DNA of 64,000 bases. Source: Protonemura montana (lineage: Eukaryota > Arthropoda > Insecta > Plecoptera > Nemouridae). Numbering within the stretch: the first letter of the stretch is position 1; the number at the start of each line of letters is the position of its first letter. Shown one piece after another: positions 9,925-22,925 of the stretch. The DNA lies in contig OX387602.1 in NCBI GenBank assembly GCA_947568835.1, positions 18,465,021 through 18,529,020 on the forward strand. The letters run 5' to 3'. A program made the position numbers and the translations under genes. The notes under the pieces were generated by a model, which did no database searches, was not told the DNA's origin, and was given only the letters and a program-made list of their open reading frames with translations.

Positions 9925-12900
9925 CTGCAACAAGAGACAACACATTCGTAGGTTATTTACTGTGGCTGAAACTTTGGTGATGACTCGGACAAGTTTACAA
10001 TATGACTTCGGTGTATAGAACCGAAAAAAGTGACATGCTCCAAATTCATTTTTTCTCTCGTTCAATGTGGATCGTTATGGTTATGGAGTGCAATGAAACT
10101 TGAAAGTTTTAAAAAGATCGGTATGACAATGACCTTATTCCAAATCTAAATTTTAACCTGTCTACACACCATACTCGTACATGTTCCAAGGATGTAGCGT
10201 CGGTCTCAAAAATGGTGTCAATCAGTTTAGTTACATTATTATTCTGCAGCGTACACGAAGCCTGAGACAAAAGACGGTGGTTGAAGGAGTATATTCATGA
10301 GCATGTACGTCATTCATTCACATGCACGAGTGCAGATATTGATAACAGTCCTCTGCTGGGATATGTCGCAGTCAGCAATACTCAATGGCGAGCCTGAGAC
10401 TGCATTACTTGTGTTCAATAATAGCTAGCATGCATTGAAATTGCAGACTGGCACGTAGAGGTAGGTTTGCCAATAATATCAATCGAATCATTTTTTTTTC
10501 GCGAGACAAAACAAAAACCACTTCTAAAGAGAGTCCCATCGAGAAATGCCGAGTCTGGTAGCTTTAAAACAACCAACGTCACGGTCGAGCTCAGCGAACA
10601 TGCCTGCAAAGTGACATTTTGATAGATAAGCATGTGAAGGAAGCGCAATCACCCAAAGCCCCTGGTTCAACCTCTGCACAATAACGCAACAACGTGCGCG
10701 CACACACGCAACGCTCAACGCGCGAGAAGCCGACGAGCCAACCCCACGCACTTTCCCGCGCATCACGCACCCGTCTCGTCTTCGATTTGTGCTCGAAGAA
10801 ACTCTGCAAGAAGGCGACCAGCTTCATAGACTCCGAAAGGTACACATCGCCTCGGGATAATCACTGCAGCGAGGATGACTCATCTCGCCAGCTAGTGTTG
10901 AACCAAGTAAGACGTAGCTAGCGCGATCGGCATCAAAGAAGGGTGCTGAGTCAACTGTTGCCCTTCTTGCCGCGTTGCCGTCTTCCCGTCTCGCCGGGTG
11001 AGGGGTGAATCGAGGAGATCGACAAGCATTCGCGAGGGTTACACAGTGCAGCAGGGGAAGGAACTACGAGTCCGGTACAAGTTCGAGGTGAGCAGACAGG
11101 GGTGCATTCAATGATTCGATCAGACGAGGGGACGGCCAAGGAAAGGAGGTATAAGGTCATGTCCATAATTCTCCTCGCAGCGTCGTCTGGAATTGGCAAA
11201 GGAGCCGGCCACGAATCCCACGAGATGAATCGGGTCCGATAATTGCATGTGGAAGCAGGGAGGAGCATTGACCAGTGGCTGGCAACGTACAAGGGAAGAT
11301 GATGCTGCTTTCTGAAGAGCCGGTCGTCTCGTGTTGCGTTATTCAAGTTTTACGACGCTCTAGTCTCGCTCGGGGAACAAGATGAAGGGCATGAATCCTT
11401 CAACGCCATTCGATGAATTACAGTTCTTTGAAATGCATCCTTATTTTGGAATCGTCGAGATTTATGTCGAACATCAAACGGCATGGCTTGTCGAGGTGAA
11501 TTGAATGCACAACAGTAAAACCAAGACAAGTTTCCGCGCAGCCGAACTTTCCTGGCCTGTAATGTTCTGTACTGCACGGAGAAAAGATAAAATACGGTAA
11601 CTTTGCCATAAAGCTGTTTCAAAACCCATTTCCCATAGAAAATGACATAATGAGCTATATTGAATCAAATGAGATTCTTGGTGCTTTTTACACGCAACTG
11701 CGACGGATTATAATTCATTCAGTAAATGTAGAGGATTCTACGAAAAATTATGCCGTTAGCACGTTTCCAACGATGACCGATCAGCCTGCTGTCGATCAGT
11801 GATTAGCGATCAAGATGATCGGAGGAGATTCGTAGACAAGTCACGTTGCTTCCTCGCCGCTGCTGCGGGCTATCCACGACCGGGACCTTCCTTCACCCGG
11901 GGCATGAATCGACACAATCACACCACGCAATGGCTGTCATTGTAGCAGCACAGCTATATGCACATTTTACATCATCGTGCTGTCAACCTTCAGAGGTAAC
12001 GCGAGAAAAACGCAGTGGCAGAGCATGCATGTTTCCCAGTGTTTGGCAGCTATGCGTTGGCCAATTTTAAGTTTTTTGTTGTATTTTGGTTTCGGCAAAC
12101 ACGAATCTACAGGTATTGCAATTTATTATCAAATTCACGCAACCGACGAATTTTTGCTGCACAAGTCTCGTGTGTGGCAATTTCAAAGGATAACAACAAA
12201 AAATTGAATAACACTGGCAAAGATGTTATAAAAAACAACAGCCTTGATGCAAATATTTCGTGCGGCAGGGCTGTGCAATAATAGCACATTTCTTTTGGCC
12301 AACTTCAATGGTGTAGTGTGCCTGTCAGTAAACACATACAACGTATGTCACTAAAACTCTCTCCCAATTCCTGTAATAGCACTTGGCGTTCACGCTGTCG
12401 ACCTATATAACCTGTTGACAACTTCCTAGTTATGCTTGGCATAACGACGCAAGCCAGGTGAACACGTCTAGGTGACCACTGGGTCATGAAAATGTACGAA
12501 TGACGCATATCGTGTCTCGTGCATCGAACGACGTCGCAACAACGACGTCGGCGCCGCGACGTGTAGGTCGGCGGGTGACAATCGCCATTGGACCACGCTG
12601 GGCTATAATTACTGACGTCTAATTGTTGGTTACGGATTTAGAGAGCGCGTGCCCCGTGCTGCGGTCACATGTGTGTACTTGGCGTGCTGAAAGGAGCGTT
12701 GACGAAACTGCAACGTGCGGGCAGCGAGTTCACGAGCATCGAGATCAGGTTTTTAATTAATTGTGTGACGGCGCGTTCGCCGTGACTGACTTTGGTTGAG
12801 AAATCGAAAATTGTGATACCGATTGCTGCATCTAGGCGCCTTTTATCTGTTCAGAGCAACCTCTTAAATATGTATAAACACATTGGATGGAGACAGATAA

Positions 12901-15900
12901 AGTTTTTACTGAAGCTATGAAACATTTAGAAACACCTGGGACATACCACGAAGGCATGGAATCAAAAAAATAAATCTTCCATTGTGGACGAGCATGTAAA
13001 AGATTGGTCGTATATAATTTGATTACAGATGGTTCCTTGCTGTCGGTCACAGCACGTGAATTGGAGGTTCGTCATCACGCATGATATACACGCATAGATT
13101 GGATCGCGGCATGGCAGACGCATTTTGCCCAGATTAGTAGGTACAAGAAAATACCGGGCTAGTACAATCAGTACGACCGGGTAGTACATACTCAAGCATA
13201 ATTGAGGAAGTAATGATAGTAATCCTTGTTGCATTAAAAAGTAAAGTACATTTAGGCTGTATAAATGGCGAGCACACATTCGAGTAGGTTCTTGGTTGGT
13301 TGGCACTGCAAATATTTACTTTTTGATGATATAATCAAGAAAAAAAACCTTACAGCCAATCAACAATACAGGACAAAAACCTCGATTCACAGTGGTGTTC
13401 ACGGTGCTGCAATTCTTGCATCCTTTGAGTTGCAACTGACAATGATGCATCGCCAACGAAGAAAGCCAATTCAGCCACCATCCGAAGGTCTCGCAACGTC
13501 TTGCACTCACTTTAACAGCATGTGTCATCGCGGCTGCGGCGTCGTGTCGACGTTGTATAAAATGAAATGACCCTCAATACGAACTCAAGAAAAGCAAGTA
13601 AACGAGAAAAAGTGCAGGCTCGTCGTGATTTAGTTCCTTTACGTGCCGAGAAAATCGGAGTTTCTTAACAATGAGCAGTTCGCAGTGCCAGTTGGAGTTT
13701 TATAGCCGACGCGATCGCTTTTTGTCCGCGGTCCTGCAGCCAGCAATCCAAGACAAAGTCGCGAAATGATTCAAATAGTCCCGACGGGAGGTCACCAAGC
13801 AGCTCGTTATCAAAAATAACCGCTCGTCAATAACCGTAGAGTTTAATCGATTGGAAGTTTTCAATCGTAATTCATTTGAATCGTTGCACGGCAGGATTGA
13901 AAGGCGAGTGGTAGGACGTGATGCGGTCAGGCAGGCCGGGAACCAGACAAGATCGGATTCGTGGTCTCGGTCTAAGGCTGTGCTCCCCGAAGCCGCCCAA
14001 CAGATTTAGATAGAATTCAAAGTCATTCGCACTGCGAACTCGACTCTTTTTATTGCTGCTTTAACGACTCGTGGATATTCGAGATGGAAAATCGAACATT
14101 TACCGACGCCGTCAACGTCTGGCGTCGCGACGGCGTCGACGTGTCAAGGGCACGACAACAGAATAGTGGTGAGTAATGAAGGTAACCTGATATATTATAT
14201 TCTCACAGTCCTGGAGTATCCGACAAAGATCTCCTACAAGAACCAATAACAGACAGCAGCGTCCTCGTTCGACGGGATTCATTCAGACAAAGTCGCCCCA
14301 GAAAAAAACGCGCATTGAATCTTGTTTTCATCATTAGCATAGATATGGAGGCTGTTGAGGACCAAGAGGTGTACCATTCTGTATTCACTTTGTCGTTTTC
14401 ATTTGGATCCAGTTTTGCTGCTGCATGGCTCTTGAAGCTACGCACTCATTGCACCATCAACCCTTTCACTTAGCTTTCGTGTCGGACGAAGCTCAAGAAA
14501 TCCAGATAAGTATACGTTATGCGCTCTAGTATGAACCCCCTGAGCGGCATCGCATCGGTACGCACGTACACAAATGATTACATCTGATATAAAAACGTGA
14601 CTTTATTTGTATGTTCACGTCGCTCATATCTGGTATGGCTACCTACACGATCCCGGATGATCGGACACCTGTGGAAATAATGCTTCAGCTGTTTTTCATC
14701 GAGCCAATCACTGGGCCAGATTATCGTTCTTCCAATCCAAGTCAGGTTGCGACCAAACTGTCTGTAATTCTTATCTCGGTGGCTTGCCGCAGTGTTGGGT
14801 TACATCTGTCGCTTGTTAATCACATGCCTGTGTCGAGTTTTTGACAGAACATCTGGAAAGTGCATCCCCCGGCCTGTCTTGTAATGTAGATAGACTCGCG
14901 GGGCTACAAAAGTGCAGCGGCACTCGGTCTCGAGAGAAACTGTCGTGTCAGCAAGATTTTATTTTTATACGTAGACAGCCTGTAGACAATTGCTTGACGT
15001 TACAGAAAATTTGCTAGCGTGCTTTGTCATTACAGTAAAGATCGCAATTCCAACATGTCTAATTGCTTTTTAAATGGATTTTCCGTGCCGTATTTAGTTG
15101 GTCGTTACTTTAGGTACGGTCAACTTTTTAGATTTATCAATCAAAATTCTAATCTGTCACTAAATCCATCGCACGTTTCATGCAAGAACGCAGCAAAGAG
15201 TTACTTTCACATCTAAAGGCAGCCACAAGTCGGAGCTGTGAGAATGAAAAGTCTGCCATCGCCTCCGCTGGTGGAGGCGGCGGTAGCGAAGGAAGCAGAG
15301 GCTCGAGGAAAGTTCGAGTGAATCATAAAATGTGACATTTCGGCCCTGGCAAAGAAAGGTCGCGATGTCGGCGTTGTTTCCCAACGATCCTAAGACGCGC
15401 GGCTCGCCATGTAGTAGATAACTTTGGCTTCCCGCTTGCCCCTTGGACCTCAAGAATCGAGATGATCTCACAGACATCTCTTCCCATCGTCGCGACGACC
15501 GAGTCGACAGCACGCCGACTAAAAATATATCAAAGCGTCACTGTCAAAAAGATGCTTGTCGGAGACACGCATGAATGCAATTTGCATTTTCAATGCCGAC
15601 AAGTCTCCAGCCAGACACCTTTTGAAATTAACTCGTATGCTGTGACGTGGGCATACGAGATGGTAGAGTTAGGTAGAACGCTAGAACGATGATGTCGCAA
15701 CTTGGTTCCAAAAGCAAACAAAAGTGTTACTCCATAGTTCACACATGTAATTTTACAAAAATACATACATGCCATTCCGAGTGCCATGTGTTTTGAAAAT
15801 GTTCAAAGTATACAAGTATGCTATCAACATTCATGCTCGTATTTTACCTTTTAAATGATAAACAAACTAATACGCTGCAGTAAGTTGTAACACAATGAGC

Positions 15901-18255
15901 TTGTTCAAGATAATGGGTCCAGTTCAACTAATAAAAGCACACGCTACGTATGAGTATAACCATAACTTTCAGTACCTGTACTTTCACATGCATGTATGAT
16001 TTTTTAAGTGTTTGGACAATTAGCAGCCTCGCTAAACAACACAGGCAAGTGAAATACGTGTTGTGAAGTTCGGCTACGTTCAAGAGCTCCTCGAGATTGC
16101 CCGATAGCGTGGCAAGAATGTCCGTTAGGAGTACAATACACCCGCTCGCCGGACGATAAGAGCGCTAGGTTAGCAGTAAAAAAAACGCAGCGATAGATAG
16201 CAAGCAGGTCACCAAAGCAACAGGGTGGCAGACGGTGGCGGCACAATCCCCCAAACAGAACCAACAGCTGGCCCAGCAGCGGGTGGAGTCGTCGACGGGC
16301 TGACACTCACGAACTATCCACGGCGACCAACTGCCAAGATAAGACCAGCATAGCTCGCCGCACATCGCAGCACCCAAACGCATAATGATAAACCCACCTG
16401 CTCGGTAGTTACCACGGCTTCCTCCCCAGCCCAAGTTCCTAACCCTCAACTGACACACCAAATAGCTGTCAATTTGGCAATCAATATTATAACCACCACC
16501 TTCATTCTTCCAGCAGTACGCCTGCAATCTGGCTTATCGAGATATGCAATTAAATCAGCACACAGTCTAGTCATGTGCCTCGTGCTAGAACATATGTCGA
16601 ACTGGCGACCGGCTCGCATGGCTATCCAGTGTGCGTTGACATCAGCGATGCTTCATTGTAACCAAATCAACGACTCATTACCATAATTATTATGTAGCAA
16701 CACGTTGCCATAAAAGTTGTGGTGCATGGATTGATCTTTGAATATGGCAGGACATGTTCCTTCGTTGATGTTACACGTGCTGATTAGCCAAATAGGTTTT
16801 GCTTTTCAATTAGGCTGCAATTAACTGTTATGGAGAGCTAGATGGAGTGAGGCCGGGCATTGTTGACCATGAGCATATTTCTGTCTTTGGTTTTGTGGTT
16901 GGTAGGGGCTGGTTGTTGCTTGGCTTCTCGAGGCAATCTACCCGATAAATGCCATGCTCCGCTGGTTGGTCATTATCACAAAACGTCCGGCAGTCAAGAT
17001 TGGTATGGGATGGAGAGCCGAGTTCGATCCCCAGTTGGGCTTGAACATTTCAGGTTCGGGGTTGAGTTGCTGCAATTGTCTCCGCTTGGCCAACCACCAT
17101 ATCAATAGCTTCTAGTTCTAACTGCTATCCTATCGCACTCCGCCGTGGGGTAATTGCTCTCCATAGCAAAACATGGTTCATATATGCCAACCAAGAGTCA
17201 AGACACAGACATTACATTTCGGTTACGTGCACTAGCCGTCAACAATCGATATTCTGCTTCCCGAGCTTAGATTACACTGTCGACAACTTCCGATTCGAGC
17301 ATGTCTACAGCCTATTAGGTATTGTTGCCGTCTGAATGTAATTGTTGTTCGAAATTAGGGTGGCCTACGCTCGCCTATTCGTTTCGCTCGAGTGCAATCG
17401 ACGCAAGTGAAACGCGAAAACGGGTAACATACCGATGCAGTGCGACACAAAGCAATCTTTTTCTTATAACCCAACGTAGTAAGAAGTGAACTTGAATGTG
17501 GTGATATTGATAATTTGGACGGGCGCCCACATGCCTTGACTGTCGTCACCACCGGGCAAGAGCACTGACACTTGACAGTTGACACAAATAAGCAACATGA
17601 TTCTCGGCCAACAGAGTTCGCATGGCCTCGAGCCTGACACTGACAGGGATGATAATTAGACATCTTGTTCTCATTTCTACTCTAAACGATCCATCAATTA
17701 ATTTACCTGCGTCTCTAGCGTCCTTGAATCTGTAGAACGTCGATCAGAATTGGCAGTCGCCCGATCTCGCCATCTGAGCACCCCCATTACCACCGTACTC
17801 CAATTGGCTTGGGCAGCCAGACTTGACGATTTACATAAAAAGCTGTTCGTTAAAAGCTGGACACACAACGCACACTCACAACACACGCACCCGTTGGTTC
17901 TCCACTTCACTCCTCTCCTGCTTCCTCACACCTGCATGAAAGTTTCGGCGGACGCGACCGTTACGAGCGATGCACCCACTAGCACTGAGCACGGAGCGGA
18001 GGTAGACGAGACCTCAGCTCCGACATTCAAAGTGTTAACTCAAACGGCGCCGTCAGCCAACCAGCGACGAGACGCGGCGAAACGACCAATCACAGCGATA
18101 GTTATAATCTTCATGGAGCATGAGTTCAAAAGTTTGAACGGAAACTGTGGTTGATTAATCAACCCTTAACAGAAAAACAATTTATTTCAGAGCACTTTAT
18201 TTTCTCTCACGTTGACACCAACAACTAATAACGAATCAGGTTGATTTTGAAAGGC

Positions 18256-18297
18256 AACACCCACACACACCGTTAGATAGCACAGTGTGTGTGTTTT
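18256..18297. repeat. CA/TG inverted repeat, potential hairpin
   Basis: A CA-rich arm (18256-18270) and a TG-rich arm (18285-18297) could pair over about 13 bases around a 14-base loop. This probably reflects two short microsatellites. A structured element in the pre-mRNA is possible but unsupported. Confidence 0.3.
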
Positions 18298-19400
18298 ATT
18301 TTAATGAACAGTTGAGCCAAATTTGATGGCATCTTGTGTCGTCGCCGTTGTGATGAAGCCGTCGACAGATTGTCATCGCTAGAAGAAGGATTGCGATCGC
18401 AACTACAGTACCTTGACTCTGTTCACGACTAATAACACCAATTTCGCGGGCACTTGACAATGTGAGTGTGACCGAGCCTCGCCGAGGTTAACACTGCGTG
18501 CCATTAGCGATAATGCATCGTGCATGGAACAGTGAATGCACCGCCTCTGCTAGACTGGTGCCGGCAGACCGCTTTGGCGAAGTGTACTCTCGATTTCAAG
18601 CTCACCACGGCTGTAATTGATTTATAATTAGCAGCATCTCAAATTTAGCGAAGCTCGCAGCTAATTAACCTGGCCTTCTTCATTTGATGGTAGTGGGCCA
18701 TGCTTGCACGTGCATGGTAATTCTCGATAGGATGTTTTCTCATAAAGGTTCACCTCACCAGTATATTGTGCAGATTGAAATTGAATGAAATGAGAGGCTA
18801 CTACTGCGTAGTACCTGCGCTAAGTAATTTAAAATACCACGTTACTCGATCGATAAGCACTATGACTTAATCATTTTTACAGAATATCACATTTAGGTCC
18901 CGTAATTGGAAATGCTTTTGATGGTTTAGTAAACAACGAGACGAAACGATCACGAACTTGAACTTGATCAACTGTGATAAATTTGCACAGAAAGAAGCTG
19001 AAATCCTTTACTACCTGTACAGGAGTTAATGTGGGTAAAATAATCATGACACAAAGAGTGCCTCTTTTTGAACAACGTTTTTTTTTATGACCAGCCTACA
19101 CAAAACTTCATCAATGTCACTCAAACGCTCTGTCGCGCTACTGAACGAACAAAGACTCTATTTATTTTTTATTCTGATGAAGCGAAATCAAAAGCAGTCG
19201 ACATAGAATTCGGACGTGAATGTGATACAGCGCGATATCACTATACTATGTGCAGTATCAATCAGTACGTGGTCTCGAATGGAAATTGCACAAAAGTCTA
19301 GGTCTGTCTCCCTCCCCATCAGCAATAATCCCTGACCTGAATGTATTCGGGCAAATATTTGACCGGGTGTTTTTATTTTCTCTCGTGCCCATCCCCCACG

Positions 19401-19865
19401 CTATACCGAGTCAGTCATGAGCAGTGCGATAATGCTTTCAATTGCGGTTTTGTAGCCGCCAAATATTGGACGTTCTTGTTCGAGTAGTTCGGTTAGTTGG
19501 GACTGTGTCCTTGAGGACCCAGATCGATTGATTCCCAACTCATCAACACATGTAATGAGCAGCATATGGCACGACATATTGGTGCTAATCTCATCCAATA
19601 AGGGCAACACATTGTGGTTAGCCAAGTGTTATCTGAAGGAGGGGTAGGATTAATAATGTACTCAGAGAGTTTAGTTTACGAGGTGTGAGGGGGAATTATC
19701 TAGCATCTCCTCTTCGGCAATGATAGTCAAAATAATTCCTGGGATCGGGTGTGGTGAGTCATTCTCCAGACCCCCTGCTTTCTGCGATATTGTAATTTCT
19801 GTCGATGTGGTGGGTCTAATAATGAGAGAGGAAATAACTGACTGGCAATATGAGCACGGACACAT
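19401..19865 (-). other. Two adjacent minus-strand open frames of unknown status
   Basis: An open frame at 19865-19671 (64 codons) is followed by another at 19625-19401 (74 codons), the latter ending in TAG. Both have a balanced, protein-like residue composition; the second contains LTELLEQERPIFGGYK. I do not recognise either. Between them lie in-frame stops and a pyrimidine tract ending in CAG at about 19633. The frame just after that acceptor meets a TAA, so simple splicing does not join them. They could be remnants of an old coding insertion or chance. Confidence 0.15.
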
Positions 19866-20819
19866 TTTATCTAAAAATCATAAGCTGTTTCTGTATAAAA
19901 TATGTCAGAGTTTTATTCGAATGCAGCATGATGCTCGCTGATAAATACTAGTTAAATGCTGACCAGAGCACCCCTTCGTTCGGTCACCTGGGTCGGTAAA
20001 TGGAACTGCAGAATAATGAACCATGTCACCGCAGGACAATAATAGCTCGACGTGTAATAACAATTAGGAGCTGGCACAAAGCGACGTTCGTGTGAACAAT
20101 TGTGCTGTTAAGGTTGCAATTTAAAGGTTGGCTAAACCTTGAAGGCTAAAATCTCTCAAAGAAGACACTTTGCTTTCCCTTGTACGTTTCTTTCATCGAG
20201 GCAGGTAAATACACAGGTAAATTTACTGTACGACCAACTGTTGATGTAAGAAACGCACCGTTACATCTGGCGAAAATGCTACGAATTGTCATAAAATTTA
20301 AAAGATTCTTTTAGTGTGTTCGGGACTGAATTTGTTTGCTGCCGACCGAGAAAGGTAAAAAGCAAAGGTAGAACTTGTTGTTCTGCCTGCAGTGTGTGCC
20401 AAGTGTTGTTGCTGCTTTGTTCCGGGCACGGACGAATGGCCACCCTACTTCCGGTGCCTATCTCTGCCTTCCGTGGGTTCCCAGAAAGAATCATTCTCAA
20501 CGCAGATGCATGCGCGACCAATATAGGACCTATCAAGGGCCAATGCAGGACCCTTTCAAGAAGGTAATGCCTGGAATTAATATTACCTTGTACGGGACAA
20601 AAAAACCTTTCATTTCAGTCCAGTAACTACAAATATGAAAATACAGGAACGTTACAGGCGGCCTTACAACACAGATATTAAGGGTTCATAAATTAATTGA
20701 AGATTCAGTATAAATAAATTCAGTGTAATGAAATGAAAATTCTGAAACAGTACAGCAAGGGTCGTAACGCCACAGATTGGTAACGCCAGAAACTTGCCAC
20801 CTTCACGCCAACGCACTAA

Positions 20820-20905
20820 ACGTCGCGCGCAGCGCGCTCTGTTGGCGATGTGAGCAACTAAACTGAGTAGCGAAGTTCTCCATAGATGTCGCGCTATTGA
20901 GCTCA
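20820..20905. repeat. Possible fragment of an interspersed repeat
   Basis: GCGCGCTCTGTTGGCGATG and a roughly inverted partner around CATAGATGTCGCGC lie about 50 bases apart. The paired GCGC(C/T)CTCT-type words look like the remains of a short repeat. I see no second copy in the window, so this is only a suggestion. Confidence 0.2.
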
Positions 20906-21483
20906 TTTTAACGAATTTTGAAGCCCGCACTAAAATTCTCGCAAAAGCTACTTACTTCAAAGCTTCGTTCGAAAACACAGTCTAGAACAAATTCCCAATA
21001 AGTACTGGGCGTGCAGCAACCCACATCTAATCCCACTCAGCCTTTTGTTTTTCCCCTGATTGTCAAAGTGGGTAGCACTCGTTCGTACGGTAACGCCAAT
21101 AATTAGTATCCCATTGTGTTACTTGAATTACGTTCGCAAAATAATTACAAGTATCAAGACAGTTTCCAGAATTTTTAAAACAAATAACCAGATCTCGTGT
21201 GTTTCTTCGTCCATAAATACGAACGCATGTCGGTATAGAAACAAGAATACTCGGAAAAATGTAATTTATCTGGGCAGTGTGATAAATATTTATTAAAGTC
21301 TAGCTAGCGCGCGTGGGTCGTGGGCGGGTGGTCATCTGGGGATTATCAGAGGACGAGGATACCCGTTGATCGCCGGCCACGATGTTTAATTTGCCCTCCT
21401 CGAATTGCCGAGCTCAAGCTTCTCAGGCGTCGGGCGTCCAGACGCAATTCGGCGTCGACCGTTCCTTATCAACTCCCCGGCGG

Positions 21484-21510
21484 CCCCCCCCCCCCCCCCC
21501 CCCCCCCCCC
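21484..21510. repeat. 27-base poly(C) run; poly(G) in the transcript
   Basis: Twenty-seven consecutive C stand on the plus strand, within a Rapgap1 intron. In the pre-mRNA this becomes 27 G, which can form G-quadruplexes. Runs this long are rare and unstable, and the exact length may be a sequencing estimate. Confidence 0.9.
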
Positions 21511-22878
21511 TCACCAAGTCTCCTAGCCCGGTAAGTCCGGCTCGAACTACGGACTACACGTATTGCCGGTCGCGGCAATTCAATGAACGAACTTTAAACA
21601 GTCCTAGACTGAGTTTTAATTTAAAGATCGGATACAAACTGAGAAACAAGAACAATAGTCCGCCAATTATGGAAACTTTTCAAATTAAAACCTTGTGAGC
21701 TAATCTTGTGCTCCGCAGTTTCCTTCTTCACGTGAAACAATTAATTTTAAGAGTTGCGTAGTTCCGACGGCGAGCGGGGTTTTAATTTATTTCCTTTTCA
21801 CCTATTTAACCGAGAAGTTAAACTGAAGCCGCGATTTCAGGAGCCAAAAGGCGGGCTGATTGAATAAAGAAGTTAAGACGTAACGCAGGCGTGGAGCGGT
21901 TTATTGCAGTACCCACGCGTCCCAAGAGTGGCCTACCTCCCAGGCGCGTCGCAAGTTACGTTCTCCGCCGAGATCGAGGTGGCGGGCAACCTTTGTGGCC
22001 AAACATAGCGTCGATATAAATTAGGAAATATCGCAGCTCGTTGCCGCTGTGCCGTCGTTACAAATAGCACGGCCTAAAAGCTTCCAGTAGAGTCTGGTCA
22101 AAGGGAAAAGTTTCTCGGTATCGCAAGGGCTGTTGTTTGAGCGATAAGTACCTTTCAACAGCTTCAACCGCTGGGAGGAAGCGGGAGGTGCAAAATAATT
22201 AAAACAACCCCCACCCTGTTCAGAGAACATGAGATTTATTATTAGCTGGATTGAATGCACATGGTGTGTGTGATGGAGTCATAGACAAGTCAATTGTATA
22301 AGTTGTGTGACGTCAAAACGACCTTGATAAGGAATTGATCTATAGCAGCCGCCAGCCACCCTATGAAATAATGTCCAAGGAAGTGTAGCAGTTAGGCATA
22401 ATGTATAGAACCTTGATTACGGTAATAAATAACTTTCATGAAGGAAATCAATATCTCCCCTTTCCTGAACCGACACTCGACGGAGATAAAATCGAGCGCG
22501 CATACCTTGGTATGCCTTTGTTCGGAGGATCTCTTCGGGAACGGAGGCTCAAGGATCGATTCGCGGCCACCGCGGTTCTCTGCCAAAAACTATTAGAAAA
22601 TAAATAAAACCTCGGACCGTCCTTCCCACGCGGGTCCAACACCAAACCGAGCCCAACCAAACGATCGGAAGGACACGATTAATAATAATTAGCCAAAAAA
22701 CCAAAAGCGTTTAACTGTCGGCGTCGCGGCGAGCCGCACTACTCGCAATGCATGACATAATGAGTGAGCATCATCTGTCGCCGCCAAGGTCGACGACGCG
22801 GCCGGGACAAGCCGTGTCCAGCCGGGTAATTTAGGTGATCTCTACGCAGACACCTTTTAGAGAACGCCGTGAACACGA

Positions 22879-22925
22879 CACGTGAGACAGAATGTCGCCC
22901 ACGTGGTCAGCGAACGTGTCACGTG
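22879..22925. promoter_or_regulatory. Cluster of three CACGTG E-boxes spaced 20-21 bp
   Basis: Perfect CACGTG palindromes lie at 22879-22884, 22900-22905 and 22920-22925, start-to-start spacing 21 and 20 bp, close to two DNA turns. CACGTG is bound by bHLH factors such as Clock/Cycle, Myc/Max and USF. The cluster lies about 1.8 kb downstream of the GoLoco exon in transcript direction, inside a CpG-rich stretch at about 22700-22960. Function is inferred from the motif only. Confidence 0.45.

Noticed and set aside
9553..10065. A 170-codon minus-strand open frame as a gene of its own
   Set aside because: Only 9625-9924 is coding. Both ends run through good splice sites, and the flanking residues do not match the Rap1GAP family while the interior does.
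17015..17040. A tRNA gene suggested by GTTCGATCCCCAG
   Set aside because: No A box at the right distance and no acceptor or anticodon stems can be formed.
16860..17108. Plus-strand frame with a signal-peptide-like start (small secreted protein)
   Set aside because: The hydrophobic start is followed by sequence with a B-box-like word and no cysteine pattern or splice partner. It looks like chance, perhaps over a repeat relic.
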